Below are positions 9,149-17,463 of a stretch of 43,115 nt of DNA, piece by piece. Numbering within the stretch: position 1 is the stretch's first letter; each line of letters opens with the position of its first letter. This DNA is from Paenibacillus terrae (GTDB taxonomy: Bacteria > Bacillota > Bacilli > Paenibacillales > Paenibacillaceae), in assembly GCF_005217525.1 (NCBI RefSeq), contig NZ_PNXQ01000002.1:2586-45700 (forward strand), read 5' to 3'. The notes beneath the pieces are model-generated. The model had not been told where the DNA came from and ran no database searches. It saw only the letters and a program-made list of their open reading frames with translations. Both the position numbers and the translations under genes were made by a program.

Positions 9149-10606
9149 TTACAGCTGCGGACGCTGCTTGTGAAATTCGGTATTTTGTTCAAATGCATGC
9201 GCTACACGCAGCACGGAAGACTCGTCAAAGGCTTTTCCGATAATTTGCAGTCCAACCGGCAATCCATCTGCAAGACCACAAGGGATGCTGATGGCTGGCA
9301 CTCCAGCCAAGCTCACCGGAATCGTCAAGATATCGTTTAAATACATCGTTAATGGATCATCCACTTGCGAACCGATTTTAAAAGCTGTGGTCGGCGCAGT
9401 AGGTCCGATAATGACATCATATTGCTCAAACACACGATCAAAATCCTGTTTGATCAGTGTACGCACTTTTTGAGCTTTCAAGTAGTAAGCATCATAGTAC
9501 CCGGAACTCAGCGCATAGGTGCCCAGCATAATCCGGCGCTTCACCTCGGGGCCAAAGCCCTGCGTGCGGGATTGATGGTACAGATCCAGCAGGTTGTCTG
9601 GATTGTCTGCACGTACGCCATAGCGTACACCGTCAAAACGGGCCAGATTGGACGATGCTTCGGATGAAGCCAGCAGATAGTATGTGGCTACCGCATATTC
9701 GGTGTGCGGAAGAGAAACTTCTTCCCATACCGCGCCCAGTCCTTCCAGCGTTTTCAGTGCGTCCAGCACCTTTTCCTTGACCTGTGGATCGACACCCTCA
9801 CCCAGATACTCCTTAGGTACAGCAATACGAAGCCCTTTTACATCTCCGGTCAAAGCGTTCAAGTAATCAGGAACGTCTACCTTCGCAGAAGTGGAGTCCT
9901 TCTGATCATAGCCTGCAATGGCTTGCAGGACGTACGCCGAATCCTGAACATTTTTCGTAATCGGTCCAATTTGGTCCAAAGAGGAAGCAAAGGCTACCAG
10001 GCCAAAACGTGATACCAGACCATAGGTTGGCTTCAAGCCCACTACGCCACAATAGGACGCAGGCTGGCGAATGGATCCACCTGTATCCGATCCGAGAGTG
10101 AAATAAGCCTCGCCCGCTGCTACAGCCGCAGCCGAGCCGCCACTGGAGCCGCCGGGAACGCGTTCCAGATCCCAAGGATTTCGTGCCGGGAAGAAGCTGG
10201 AGTTCTCGTTAGAGCCGCCCATGGCGAATTCGTCCATGTTCATTTTGCCCAGTGTCACGGTTTGCGCCGTACGCAATTTGCCAACTACCGTTGCATCGTA
10301 TACAGGATTAAAATTCTTCAAAAACTGACTGCCGCATGTTGTACGCAGCCCTTCTGTCACGATGTTATCCTTAATGCCGACTGGCAGGCCAAACAGCAAC
10401 CCTCGTTCCTCTCCCGAGATCAAATGATCGTCCAGCTGACGTGCGGACGCACGTGCCTGCTCCTCGTCAACCGTAATGTAGGCCTTGATCTTGTCTTCCC
10501 GCGCACCAATCGTCTCCAGAGCGTGACCCACCAGGTCACTCACGGAAATTTCCTTTTGATGCAGCTTGTTATGTATTTCCGGCAATGTATGATCAAACAA
10601 GCTCAA
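9149..10606 (-). CDS. gatA: Asp-tRNA(Asn)/Glu-tRNA(Gln) amidotransferase subunit A
   Basis: A 485-aa amidase-signature enzyme that releases ammonia from glutamine for GatB. The catalytic triad is visible: Lys in VGIKDNI, the cis-Ser in the GSDTGGSIR segment and the nucleophile Ser in the same loop, following the [15 protein letters not shown] signature. A longer frame starts with ATG at 10624, but that ATG lies inside the ribosome site. AAAGGAGG followed by 7 nt leads to TTG at 10606, which is the likely start. It follows gatC after 27 nt and precedes gatB by 26 nt. Confidence 0.97.
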   Translation of the reverse strand: MSLFDHTLPEIHNKLHQKEISVSDLVGHALETIGAREDKIKAYITVDEEQARASARQLDDHLISGEERGLLFGLPVGIKDNIVTEGLRTTCGSQFLKNFNPVYDATVVGKLRTAQTVTLGKMNMDEFAMGGSNENSSFFPARNPWDLERVPGGSSGGSAAAVAAGEAYFTLGSDTGGSIRQPASYCGVVGLKPTYGLVSRFGLVAFASSLDQIGPITKNVQDSAYVLQAIAGYDQKDSTSAKVDVPDYLNALTGDVKGLRIAVPKEYLGEGVDPQVKEKVLDALKTLEGLGAVWEEVSLPHTEYAVATYYLLASSEASSNLARFDGVRYGVRADNPDNLLDLYHQSRTQGFGPEVKRRIMLGTYALSSGYYDAYYLKAQKVRTLIKQDFDRVFEQYDVIIGPTAPTTAFKIGSQVDDPLTMYLNDILTIPVSLAGVPAISIPCGLADGLPVGLQIIGKAFDESSVLRVAHAFEQNTEFHKQRPQL

Positions 10607-10633
10607 TTTGCATCCTCCTTTCAAATGTGAAAT

Positions 10634-10921
10634 CTATTCCAGAACAGCAGGAACTTTAAACTGTCCGTCTTCTTCTTCAGGCGCATTGCGCATCACTTGC
10701 TCGTGTGTCAAACTTTCGCGAACTTCGTCGTCCCGCATGACATTGCTGACGTGCAGCACATGAGTGGTCGGTTTTACCTCTTCCGTATCCAACTCATTCA
10801 GCTTCTCCGCATAATGGAGAATGGCGTTCAATTGCCCTGTCATCGTGTCTTCCTCGGCTGCGGTCAGATTCAACCGGGACAGCTTGGCTACGTGACGGAC
10901 ATCTTCCGTGGAAATGTTCAT
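10634..10921 (-). CDS. gatC: Asp-tRNA(Asn)/Glu-tRNA(Gln) amidotransferase subunit C
   Basis: A 95-aa protein of normal length for GatC, the small chaperone-like subunit that wraps around GatA and GatB. It has the typical opening ISTEDVRHVAKLSRLNLT, the middle motif QLNAILHYAEKLNELDTE and the LRxD-like VMRDDEV. The frame extends upstream to 10969, but the ATG at 10921 has GAGGAGG at 7 nt and matches GatC N-termini. It is the first gene of gatCAB and carries a structured leader. Confidence 0.96.
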   Translation of the reverse strand: MNISTEDVRHVAKLSRLNLTAAEEDTMTGQLNAILHYAEKLNELDTEEVKPTTHVLHVSNVMRDDEVRESLTHEQVMRNAPEEEDGQFKVPAVLE

Positions 10922-10944
10922 ACAAAAACCTCCTCGTGTATAAG

Positions 10945-10975
10945 AGGATTTTGCAAAAAAATTTTGCAAAATCCT
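10945..10975 (-). promoter_or_regulatory. Perfect hairpin in the gatC leader, next to the ribosome site
   Basis: A perfect 14-bp inverted repeat with a 3-nt A/U loop (arms 10945-10958 and 10962-10975) lies in the predicted 5' UTR, about 10 nt upstream of the gatC Shine-Dalgarno. It has no U run after it, so it is not a terminator. Its outer arm shares bases 10945-10948 with a TCCTC segment (10944-10948) that could pair with GAGGA of the ribosome site (10931-10935). The two pairings would exclude each other. Regulation is inferred only. Confidence 0.55.
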
Positions 10976-11017
10976 GATATCAAAAATGCTGCACCGAACT
11001 TTGAAATAACGTTTTTA

Positions 11018-11046
11018 ATTATAGGATAGAACCCTTTACAATTCAA
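11018..11046 (-). promoter_or_regulatory. gatCAB promoter
   Basis: Minus strand: -35 TTGAAT (11041-11046), exactly 17-nt spacer, -10 TATAAT (11018-11023). The predicted leader to gatC is about 90 nt. Confidence 0.75.
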
Positions 11047-11106
11047 TCTTTGACGCGGTACAGAATCAAACTGTACAACCAAGCGGTAAATGTTGCTAAA
11101 TGTATA

Positions 11107-11129
11107 TAAAAAAAGCACCTCTCGGTGCT
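11107..11129 (-). terminator. Intrinsic terminator of the 11202-11588 gene
   Basis: Minus strand: AGCACC-GAGA-GGTGCT stem-loop followed by at least six U. It separates this gene from the gatCAB promoter. Confidence 0.9.
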
Positions 11130-11201
11130 CTTTCGAAAAGCGATAGGAGCTAAGAACGTGCTAATTATATATTCTTAAAAAGAGTGGGCATTAGCCTCCA
11201 C

Positions 11202-11588
11202 CTATATCCAAGCACGTAAATTGACTTGTCTAATAAAATCAGCCTGTGATAACAATTCTGTCGCGGTTTCTTCTTCCTCAGCCTCTACCGAATCAAGACC
11301 ACCATTCATCACATGTCTGAACAGCTTCTCATTATGCGTAGCAAGGGCGTAATCTATCAGCGCTTCACGCTCAATTCGCTCGGCTTCCAGCTTCAAAATA
11401 CTTTCTTCCAGCTCGATGTCCCCGGATGGCACAAAAAAGTTGCGATTCACCTTCGGGACGCGAATGACATAGTCAAAAGCATTGTCCGCATTACGGTCGT
11501 AAGCAATGATATAACCATGTTCGCCCACAGGAAGATTCTGCTCAAAAGCATCCGCGACGATCATAATTCTAGTTCCTAAATGATGCAT
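11202..11588 (-). CDS. Hypothetical protein, 128 aa
   Basis: Not recognised. The first half reads like a small beta-rich domain (MIVADAFEQNLPVGEHGYIIAYDRNADNAFDYVIRVP can be followed as strands and turns) and includes FFVPSGDIELEE. The second half is strongly helical and acidic, with a run of glutamates near residues 103-108. No signal peptide or membrane segment is seen, so it is probably cytoplasmic. The ATG at 11588 is preceded by a run of eight G (GGGGGGGG) at 6 nt; a later ATG at 11564 lacks such a site. The preceding gene may share its transcript, and a clear terminator follows. Confidence 0.65.
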   Translation of the reverse strand: MHHLGTRIMIVADAFEQNLPVGEHGYIIAYDRNADNAFDYVIRVPKVNRNFFVPSGDIELEESILKLEAERIEREALIDYALATHNEKLFRHVMNGGLDSVEAEEEETATELLSQADFIRQVNLRAWI

Positions 11589-11669
11589 CGTTAGCCCCCC
11601 CCGTTTGTCTGAACTTATCTGCTAAGTCTACTAAAAAAAAAGTAGCTTGTCTATATCATCTATGTATCT

Positions 11670-11879
11670 TCAAAATTGTCCGTCACCACGTCCCAGCCTG
11701 TACTCATTCAGCCTTGCGTGCCAATTCTGTGCGATGGTTCCATCCTGTTTTGTTACCTTTGTCCAAGTTATTATCTTCGCTTCAGAAGCCTGTACAGAAG
11801 CTCCATCTTCTTTCTTTATGGAAAAATGGCGGCTATCTCCATTCTCACGATGCAACCCAGATATATACTTCCTTTTCAT
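11670..11879 (-). CDS. Small hypothetical protein, 69 aa
   Basis: Not recognised. A basic, soluble-looking 69-aa protein (MKRKYISGLHRENGDSRHFS at the start) with no membrane segment. Evidence that it is real: AAGGGGGAG lies 5-6 nt before the ATG, a terminator of the gene upstream ends just before it, and no better frame occupies the locus. Plus-strand frames of similar length over the same bases have no ribosome site. It may be cotranscribed with the gene at 11202. Confidence 0.5.
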   Translation of the reverse strand: MKRKYISGLHRENGDSRHFSIKKEDGASVQASEAKIITWTKVTKQDGTIAQNWHARLNEYRLGRGDGQF

Positions 11880-11933
11880 TGATGCTCCCCCTTGTGATCT
11901 GACGGCAAATGCCTCTTTATCCTCTTAATGGGC

Positions 11934-11975
11934 AAAAAAAAGAACGCAAACCGGGATTCATCCACAGCTTGCGTG
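11934..11975 (-). terminator. Intrinsic terminator of the metallo-hydrolase operon
   Basis: Minus strand: ACGCAAGCTG pairs with the downstream CCGGTTTGCGT arm (about 10 bp including G-U pairs) and is followed by seven U. It ends the DedA - thioredoxin - metallo-hydrolase transcript, about 150 nt past the last stop. Confidence 0.7.
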
Positions 11976-12122
11976 CTTCGCGAGTTTAGTATGTAACTTC
12001 AATATGTGTATGTTAACAAAAATAAAAACCTTTGTCTATACACTATTTATAATTTGTTGTCGAAATGGGGCAAAACCTGTCACAACCTTGATTATGCCCC
12101 AGTTGAAAACATTCATCACTTT

Positions 12123-12752
12123 TTATCGTATATACGGATTGTTGGCTTTCTCATAACCGATGAACGTTTTGGGACCGTGACCGGAATACACCGTAACGTC
12201 ATCTCCAAGCGGGAACAATTTGTTCTGAATGGAATCGTACAAGTCTCGTTCTCGCCCGCCTATCAAGTCTGTGCGGCCGACACCCTGACGGAATAATACA
12301 TCGCCAGAGAACAAGTCCTTACCACACAAAAAGCTGACGCTTCCGGGTGAGTGCCCAGGTGTATGGAACACCTTGAATGTATGCCCAATCAGGTTCAATT
12401 GCTGACCTTCCGCCAAATCATATTCGGCAGGCTCCGTCGAGATCGGCGGGGATGCCTCGGGCCACATCAAAGAGCCGTTTAATTTAGGGGATGTAAGCCA
12501 GTCCTGCTCCAAAGGATGCAGATAAACCGGACAACCCTTCGCTTTGCGAATCTCATCCACTCCACCGATATGATCAAAATGAGCATGAGTCAGCAAGATG
12601 GCTTCAATCTTCAGTGACTCAATGGCTCTCAGCAAAGGACCCGGATTCATGCCAGGATCAATGATAACGGCACGCTGCGGGTCATCCCCCTGAAGCAAAT
12701 AGGCATTCGTTTGGAGCGGGCCCAGATTAAAGCTGCGAATAGACAACGTCAT
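12123..12752 (-). CDS. MBL-fold metallo-hydrolase (glyoxalase II-like, YqgX type)
   Basis: A 209-aa single-domain metallo-beta-lactamase-fold hydrolase. The metal motif THAHFDH gives His56, His58, Asp60 and His61. The other ligands appear in HTPGHSPGSV, in LFSGDVLF and in the C-terminal SGHGP. The pattern and length match the small glyoxalase II-like group that includes B. subtilis YqgX; the true thioester substrate is unknown. It starts 3 nt after the thioredoxin-like gene with no clear ribosome site of its own, so translation is probably coupled. Confidence 0.88.
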   Translation of the reverse strand: MTLSIRSFNLGPLQTNAYLLQGDDPQRAVIIDPGMNPGPLLRAIESLKIEAILLTHAHFDHIGGVDEIRKAKGCPVYLHPLEQDWLTSPKLNGSLMWPEASPPISTEPAEYDLAEGQQLNLIGHTFKVFHTPGHSPGSVSFLCGKDLFSGDVLFRQGVGRTDLIGGRERDLYDSIQNKLFPLGDDVTVYSGHGPKTFIGYEKANNPYIR

Positions 12753-12755
12753 ATT

Positions 12756-13325
12756 TTAAAATCCCGAGATGAGCTCGCGCAATTCCTGAACAATCACAGG
12801 ATGAACCTCGGTTCCCTCCCCATATTTCTCAGCCATTTCTTTACGGGCCACCGCAATTTTTTCTTGATAATCATCGGCTTCCCGATCTGGATTTTCACGT
12901 TTGAACCCGATCATAATTTGTTGAACATGTGCAGGACGCGGCCCCCAGTGACCCAGTACATGGCCCCCTGTATCGGCAAAAATAACAATCGGCACAGCAC
13001 GTCCGCCCATCGTCAGAAAGTCATCCATCAGCGCTTGATGATTTTCCAAAATCAATACTTCAGTCGGAATCCCGCTATTCTCCAGCGCACGGAATACGAC
13101 CGGCACGTTACGTACTACATCTCCACACCAGTCGGCGGCCAAAATGAGTACACGCAGGTCATCCCGATGGTTCAGGCTTTCAAAATACTCACGGTCCTCT
13201 TCACGGTTCCACACAAACTGATCATACCCGGAGCGGAAGGTTTCCTTGTTCTTTTCCATCCCCTCCATAAACTGTTCGGGGCTCAGACCTTTTCCAAAAT
13301 ATTGCGACACGTTAGTACGACTCAT
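12756..13325 (-). CDS. Thioredoxin-like protein with a monothiol WCGD site
   Basis: A 189-aa protein. Residues about 55-160 fit a thioredoxin fold: a strand RVLILAADWCGDVVRNVPVV and later VPIVIFADTGGHVLG with the cis-Pro region. The active site reads WCGD, not WCxxC, so the resolving cysteine is missing; this is usual for the Thioredoxin_9-type family and not a sign of decay. A redox or thiol-binding role is likely; the partner is unknown. The frame opens at 13373, but the ATG at 13325 has AAAGGAAG upstream and directly follows the DedA stop. Confidence 0.85.
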   Translation of the reverse strand: MSRTNVSQYFGKGLSPEQFMEGMEKNKETFRSGYDQFVWNREEDREYFESLNHRDDLRVLILAADWCGDVVRNVPVVFRALENSGIPTEVLILENHQALMDDFLTMGGRAVPIVIFADTGGHVLGHWGPRPAHVQQIMIGFKRENPDREADDYQEKIAVARKEMAEKYGEGTEVHPVIVQELRELISGF

Positions 13326-13326
13326 G

Positions 13327-13941
13327 TTACACACTTCCTTTCTTGTTTTTGGACACAATCCATTTGATAACAAAATAAATGATCAAGAGCGCAAGAGCAA
13401 CCAGCAAAATCGGTTTGATATAAGGTGCTGCCACTTCGTCAATCTGCTCCCACTTGTCTCCAAGCAGCATTCCTAAATATATAAACAGAACAGACCAAGG
13501 TATAACTGCCAGCGTCGTCAAAATAATAAAACGCCATACACTCATGCGAGCCAGCCCGGCAGGGATTGAGATCGCGTGACGCACAACAGGAATAAAGCGG
13601 GCTGTGAAAATGACCCCTGTTCCGTATTTGTTAAACCAGGCTTCGGCGTGGTCGACATGGCTTTTTTTGATGAGTATGTATTTTCCGTACTTATCCAATA
13701 CCGGTCTGCCGCCATAGCGTCCAATCCAGTAAATAAACAGTTGTGCCAGCACTCCGCCAATGGTTCCAAACACGACCGCACCAAAAAAATTAATGTGACC
13801 TGAGGAAACTAAAAAGCCGCCATAAGCGAGGACAATTTCACTTGGAATGACCTCAACCATCAGGCCTAGCATAATACCAAAATACCCAAGACTACGAATG
13901 ATCTCAAACAAATAATTAATGATACTAGATATATAGTCCAT
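13327..13941 (-). CDS. DedA family membrane protein
   Basis: A 204-aa multi-spanning protein of the DedA/SNARE-associated family. Typical motifs are present: E-x-x-P-x-P/S-E region VEVIPSEIVLAYGG, the G-x-x-x-G-x-x-x-G-Y-x-x-G-R-like QLFIYWIGRYGG, and FTARFIPVVRHAISIPAGLARM with the conserved F-x-R-x-x-P-x-x-R. Some members flip undecaprenyl phosphate or polar lipids; which one applies here is unknown. The frame extends to 14160, but the ATG at 13941 with GGGAG upstream gives the normal N-terminus. It leads the thioredoxin-like and metallo-hydrolase genes in an operon. Confidence 0.88.
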   Translation of the reverse strand: MDYISSIINYLFEIIRSLGYFGIMLGLMVEVIPSEIVLAYGGFLVSSGHINFFGAVVFGTIGGVLAQLFIYWIGRYGGRPVLDKYGKYILIKKSHVDHAEAWFNKYGTGVIFTARFIPVVRHAISIPAGLARMSVWRFIILTTLAVIPWSVLFIYLGMLLGDKWEQIDEVAAPYIKPILLVALALLIIYFVIKWIVSKNKKGSV

Positions 13942-14084
13942 TTTCTTCCCACTCCCTGCTTGTTTCTCTATTTTCATTAGTGTATCACAGCGGCAGAACA
14001 AGTCGCCACTTCGCCCAAACAGGGAGGTCAGTGACCCTCGCTCTTCTGCCCGCATAAGTTGTGAGAGAGAGGAGGGGATATGAT

Positions 14085-14408
14085 ATGCCTCCCGGCAAAA
14101 TCCCCAAACATAACAATCCGCAATCCCGTTTACCCACGGCTCGTGGTATCCGGCGTGCATGCAGCAAAGAGCTGTACCGAGCCTGCAAGCGTCTGCCTGT
14201 TCACATCGCCCCCGATCTGGTCAAGCAGGGCGAGGAGCTGTACTGCCGCAAGGTCGTCGGACACCTCATCTGGATCGCCGAAAACCACAGCAATCGCAGA
14301 CTACTGTGCGACTGGTGGGATGAGGATGTCAGTGAGGAGCTCGCGGCATTGTGGAAGGTTGATCGCACCGTTTTGTGCACTGCCTTCAGAAGTGCCTATG
14401 GCGGATAG
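14085..14408 (+). CDS. Conserved-looking hypothetical protein, 107 aa
   Basis: Not recognised. A basic, soluble 107-aa protein with five cysteines and three tryptophans, including IRRACSKELYRACKR and LLCDWWDEDVSEEL. AGGAGGGG lies 7 nt before the ATG at 14085, a strong site. A GTG start 24 nt upstream and a frame starting at 14080 are less likely because both lie within or next to the ribosome site. It is the only plus-strand gene in this part and is flanked by the divergent dedA promoter and a shared terminator. Confidence 0.7.
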   Translation: MPPGKIPKHNNPQSRLPTARGIRRACSKELYRACKRLPVHIAPDLVKQGEELYCRKVVGHLIWIAENHSNRRLLCDWWDEDVSEELAALWKVDRTVLCTAFRSAYGG

Positions 14409-14473
14409 CTCTGCGTATCCAAGAATAGGCAAGGGAAGCAACCTTAAGCAGCAAACTGTAAACTGTGATTTGC

Positions 14474-14510
14474 AAAAAAAGTGGAGCCACACCGCAGTGG
14501 CCCCACTTTT
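14474..14510. terminator. Bidirectional terminator
   Basis: AAAGTGG and GCCAC pair with GTGG and CCACTTT around a 6-nt loop, with A runs on the left and T runs on the right. It serves the plus-strand gene ending at 14408 and the minus-strand methyltransferase ending at 14520. Confidence 0.85.
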
Positions 14511-14519
14511 GCTATATTT

Positions 14520-15734
14520 CTATCCCTGCTTCTTCGTTTGCCCTGCTCCCTCGGGAAGCAAATCCGCACAAGCACGCTCCAAATAAGGATCAGCATGAAT
14601 AAAATCCCGAAATGCCGTGTATTCACGCCATAAAACAGAGCGTTCCCCGGCTTGGCCTTTGACAGCACGGATCAAAATATTTTTAGGCGTATGCTCCATG
14701 TCGATAAATTCCAGCAGCTGTGTCCGATATCCCATCATGTCCAGCAGCTTGGCCCGGATACCGTCTGTCGCCAGCGCTGAAAAGCGCTCCTTCAAAATAC
14801 CATGGGAAAGCAACGGCTCCAGCACCGGATTTTCCAACTGGCTGAACAGCTCATGCTGACAGCACGGAACCGACAAAATGACAGATGCATCCCAACGAAC
14901 TGCCTTCTCCAATGCGGCATCCGTTGCGGTATCACAGGCATGCAAAGTCACAACCATATCCACCTGCTCCAGCTCGTTATAGTCCGCGATGTCACCGACC
15001 AAAAACTCCAATTGGCGGTATTGCAGCTTTTGAGCCAGAAGATTACAGGTTTCAATAACATCTGCCTTCAAATCCAGACCGACGATCTGCAAAGGTCGTT
15101 TTTGCTGTACTGCCAAGTAATGATACAGTGCAAAGGTCAAATATGATTTGCCGCAGCCAAAATCCACAATGGTTAACGGGCGGCCTACGGGAAGGTTAGG
15201 CAGTACATCCTGCACCATTTCGAGAAAACGGTTGATTTGGCGGAACTTATCATACTTGCGGGCCAGTACCTTGCCGTCCTCATTCATGATCCCAAGCTCA
15301 ATCAGGAAAGGAATCCGTTCCCCTTCTTCCAGCACATATTGCTTTTTGCGGTTATGAGACAGGTCGGCTGTACTTTTGCTCGGTGATTTTGTCAAAACAG
15401 ACACTTTATATTTTTTACTGATCAGCACCTGATAGTCCGCATCCTTCGCACACAAGAGTCCTTGACGGAACGTGTCCTCAAACAAGGCGGTCATGCGCTC
15501 GTTAGCTTCGTCAGGGAGCAGGTTTTCATGAATGACCTTGTTGCTATAATGAAAAGCAAACTGGTAATGCAGCTTGTTCTTCAATTCCACAGGCTTGATT
15601 TGCACTTTAGTAAAGGAAGCATCCTCCCGTTTGCGAAGCTGACTCAGCGTAGCGGTTATGAGGGACCCTCCTGTAGTTAGTTGGTATATAAGCTCACGCA
15701 GTGAATCCAAAAGGTACATCTCACTTTCTTTCAT
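14520..15734 (-). CDS. Class I SAM-dependent methyltransferase (Methyltransf_32 type)
   Basis: A 404-aa protein. The SAM-binding core begins at about residue 188 with IVDFGCGKSYLTFALY (motif I), followed by IVGLDLKADVIE (acidic loop), LVGDIADY and the pair LHACDTATDAAL and SVPCCQHEL. These last two are typical of the PF13679 family, shared with eukaryotic METTL25/GSTCD-like proteins. The N-terminal about 180 residues are family-specific. The substrate is not known. The ATG at 15734 overlaps the preceding gene by 14 nt; an ATG at 15719, 1 nt past that stop, is an alternative start. Neither has a clear ribosome site, so translation is probably coupled. Confidence 0.85.
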   Translation of the reverse strand: MKESEMYLLDSLRELIYQLTTGGSLITATLSQLRKREDASFTKVQIKPVELKNKLHYQFAFHYSNKVIHENLLPDEANERMTALFEDTFRQGLLCAKDADYQVLISKKYKVSVLTKSPSKSTADLSHNRKKQYVLEEGERIPFLIELGIMNEDGKVLARKYDKFRQINRFLEMVQDVLPNLPVGRPLTIVDFGCGKSYLTFALYHYLAVQQKRPLQIVGLDLKADVIETCNLLAQKLQYRQLEFLVGDIADYNELEQVDMVVTLHACDTATDAALEKAVRWDASVILSVPCCQHELFSQLENPVLEPLLSHGILKERFSALATDGIRAKLLDMMGYRTQLLEFIDMEHTPKNILIRAVKGQAGERSVLWREYTAFRDFIHADPYLERACADLLPEGAGQTKKQG

Positions 15735-16377
15735 GTAGTTGGGTAATCTCGACCAGACCCTCGGTTACTTCCCGGCGTGAAAGTCCACCCCGTTGAAGCT
15801 CCGCATCAGTCTTATTCAGCAATTGAGTATAAAATGCCTCTGCTTCCGGCAGCAGCTCCGACTGCTCCCATGCCAGTCCAAACCAGACATCAGCAGCCTC
15901 GTCCAATCTGTTCTCTCGCTCGTAATGGGCAGCCAGCAGCTTGCTTGTATCGACTGGCAGCTCATATTCCCGAACCAGATTGACAATACACACAATTCGC
16001 TCAGGCAGCACCTGAATGTCACGGGTTGCGCCATTCAAATCACTGTACAAATATAGATGAAGGGATTTAATCAAGATTCGTATGCCCTCGTCTGTTCTGT
16101 CGGTTTCCAAGTAAATAGCGGCTTCTTCTTCCAAAATGCGAGCCACCTGCTGAAGCTTGTCTGCTTCAATACCGGGACCCAATCGAAAAAGCTCTATAAT
16201 TTGTTCCGGCGGCAATCGTCTGAGCAAATCTGAACGAAGACGAAACTGCTTGTTAAGCAGGTCATCCAGTTGTTTCAGCGCTTCGACGTGTTTATTTTCA
16301 CGCCTTAGACCGAGCACCGATGCCACTGCGGATGTCATTTCTTCCATCATACTGAGCAAATAATCTTTTCTGAGCAA
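15721..16377 (-). CDS. Helical hypothetical protein, DUF6483-like
   Basis: A 218-aa all-helical cytoplasmic protein. It has TPR-like segments such as EAAIYLETDRTDEGIRILIKSLHL and RLDEAADVWFGLAWEQ, and resembles the DUF6483 family of Firmicutes; that name is from memory and only moderately certain. The function is unknown. The start is TTG with AAAGGAAG 8 nt upstream. It overlaps the methyltransferase start, so the two are probably one transcriptional unit. No promoter was obvious in the 205-nt gap before it. Confidence 0.65.
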   Translation of the reverse strand: MLRKDYLLSMMEEMTSAVASVLGLRRENKHVEALKQLDDLLNKQFRLRSDLLRRLPPEQIIELFRLGPGIEADKLQQVARILEEEAAIYLETDRTDEGIRILIKSLHLYLYSDLNGATRDIQVLPERIVCIVNLVREYELPVDTSKLLAAHYERENRLDEAADVWFGLAWEQSELLPEAEAFYTQLLNKTDAELQRGGLSRREVTEGLVEITQLHERK

Positions 16378-16516
16378 GCCGTTCGCTTCCTTTCATCCCG
16401 ATGCCTCAACAACCAGGAGCCATTACACTTCTGATTGTAAGTCATCCTTGTACAAAAGCCAAATAGCTCAGTCGAGGCGGAATCCGGTTTGTAACAACCA
16501 AAATCAATTTAGAACG

Positions 16517-16565
16517 AAAAAAAACCGGAGACCCTCTGTATTTGTACCAGATGGTTCCGGTTTTT
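16517..16565. terminator. Terminator after the alpha/beta hydrolase gene
   Basis: The stem AACCGGA / TCCGGTT, continued by CTG/CAG pairs, is flanked by eight A on the left and five T on the right. It suits the minus-strand gene ending at 16583 and could act in both directions. The rest of the 16378-16582 gap shows nothing else. Confidence 0.8.
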
Positions 16566-16582
16566 GGCTTGACTGCTTGAGC

Positions 16583-17377
16583 TTATTGCTGGATGTTTTG
16601 TTGTAAAAATGCCAAAATGGCATGTGCCACTTGTTCCGGCGCTTCGAACAGGCTCATATGACCAACTCCAGATATGGTGACCTGAGTGACCCCGGCCCGA
16701 TCTGTCGTAAACGTCCGGGCGGGAGGAACCGCCTGATCCTGCTCACCCGCCACTAACAGAGTTGGCAAGGTGGAGGCTGACAGAACGTCGCGGCGGTCAG
16801 AACGCTCACGCATAGCCAAAGATGTGCCTACGGCTCCTTGCGGCGGCGTTTTATAACCGATTTCTTTGATCTTGAGTACCTGATCCGATAAGGACTCTAC
16901 ATGTTCTGGAGCAAATAGTCCAGGGACGAGTCCATCTACAAATGTGGTAATCCCTTCGGTTTGAATAGTGGATACGGCCTTGTTCCGTTTTTCTTTTCCT
17001 TCCTCCGTATCCGCGTATGCAGTGGAGTGAATCAGTCCGAAGGCTGTAAGCCGCTCGGGATGGCGCTGTACCGCAGAAAGCGTCAAATAGCCCCCGAGGG
17101 AATGACCAAACCAGGCAGCCTTTGGGATGTCCAGTTGCTCTTGAAGCTTAAGCACATCGTTCGCCATTTGATCAATCGTGTAGGCTCCAAGCGGAGCATC
17201 GCTACGTCCATGACCACGCAAGTCCGGAACAATGCAGCGATAGCTTTGGGACAGCAATGGAACAACCTCATCCCAATAGGAAGAGCTTCCACAAAATCCG
17301 TGCAACAGTATTATGGGCTCTCCTTTTCCCTGTTCGGCATAGCAGATCGTCGTTCCTTCACATAGTACCTTTTCCAT
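16583..17377 (-). CDS. Alpha/beta-fold hydrolase
   Basis: A 264-aa single-domain hydrolase. The oxyanion HG motif (LLHGFCGSSSYWD), the nucleophile elbow GHSLGG with Ser93, the acid in AGEQDQAVP and the histidine in GVGHMSLFE complete the catalytic triad. The fold and length resemble 3-oxoadipate enol-lactonase-like and general esterase families. The substrate cannot be inferred. AGAAGGG lies 6 nt before the ATG. It is transcribed alone. Confidence 0.9.
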   Translation of the reverse strand: MEKVLCEGTTICYAEQGKGEPIILLHGFCGSSSYWDEVVPLLSQSYRCIVPDLRGHGRSDAPLGAYTIDQMANDVLKLQEQLDIPKAAWFGHSLGGYLTLSAVQRHPERLTAFGLIHSTAYADTEEGKEKRNKAVSTIQTEGITTFVDGLVPGLFAPEHVESLSDQVLKIKEIGYKTPPQGAVGTSLAMRERSDRRDVLSASTLPTLLVAGEQDQAVPPARTFTTDRAGVTQVTISGVGHMSLFEAPEQVAHAILAFLQQNIQQ

Positions 17378-17463
17378 GTGGAACCCTTCTTTCTCTGTAT
17401 ATAATCTATTGGAGCGAATATATTATGATTGGAACATGCTGATGTATATTATTAAGCAGACCA

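Noticed and set aside
10922..11017. T-box regulation of gatCAB
   Set aside because: The leader is about 90 nt and has no T-box sequence or specifier stem.
11647..11928. Plus-strand open frames over the 69-aa minus-strand gene
   Set aside because: None has a Shine-Dalgarno, while the minus-strand frame has AAGGGGGAG at the right distance.
14080..14586. 168-aa plus-strand frame overlapping the 107-aa gene
   Set aside because: It runs through the bidirectional terminator and starts inside the ribosome site of the better frame.
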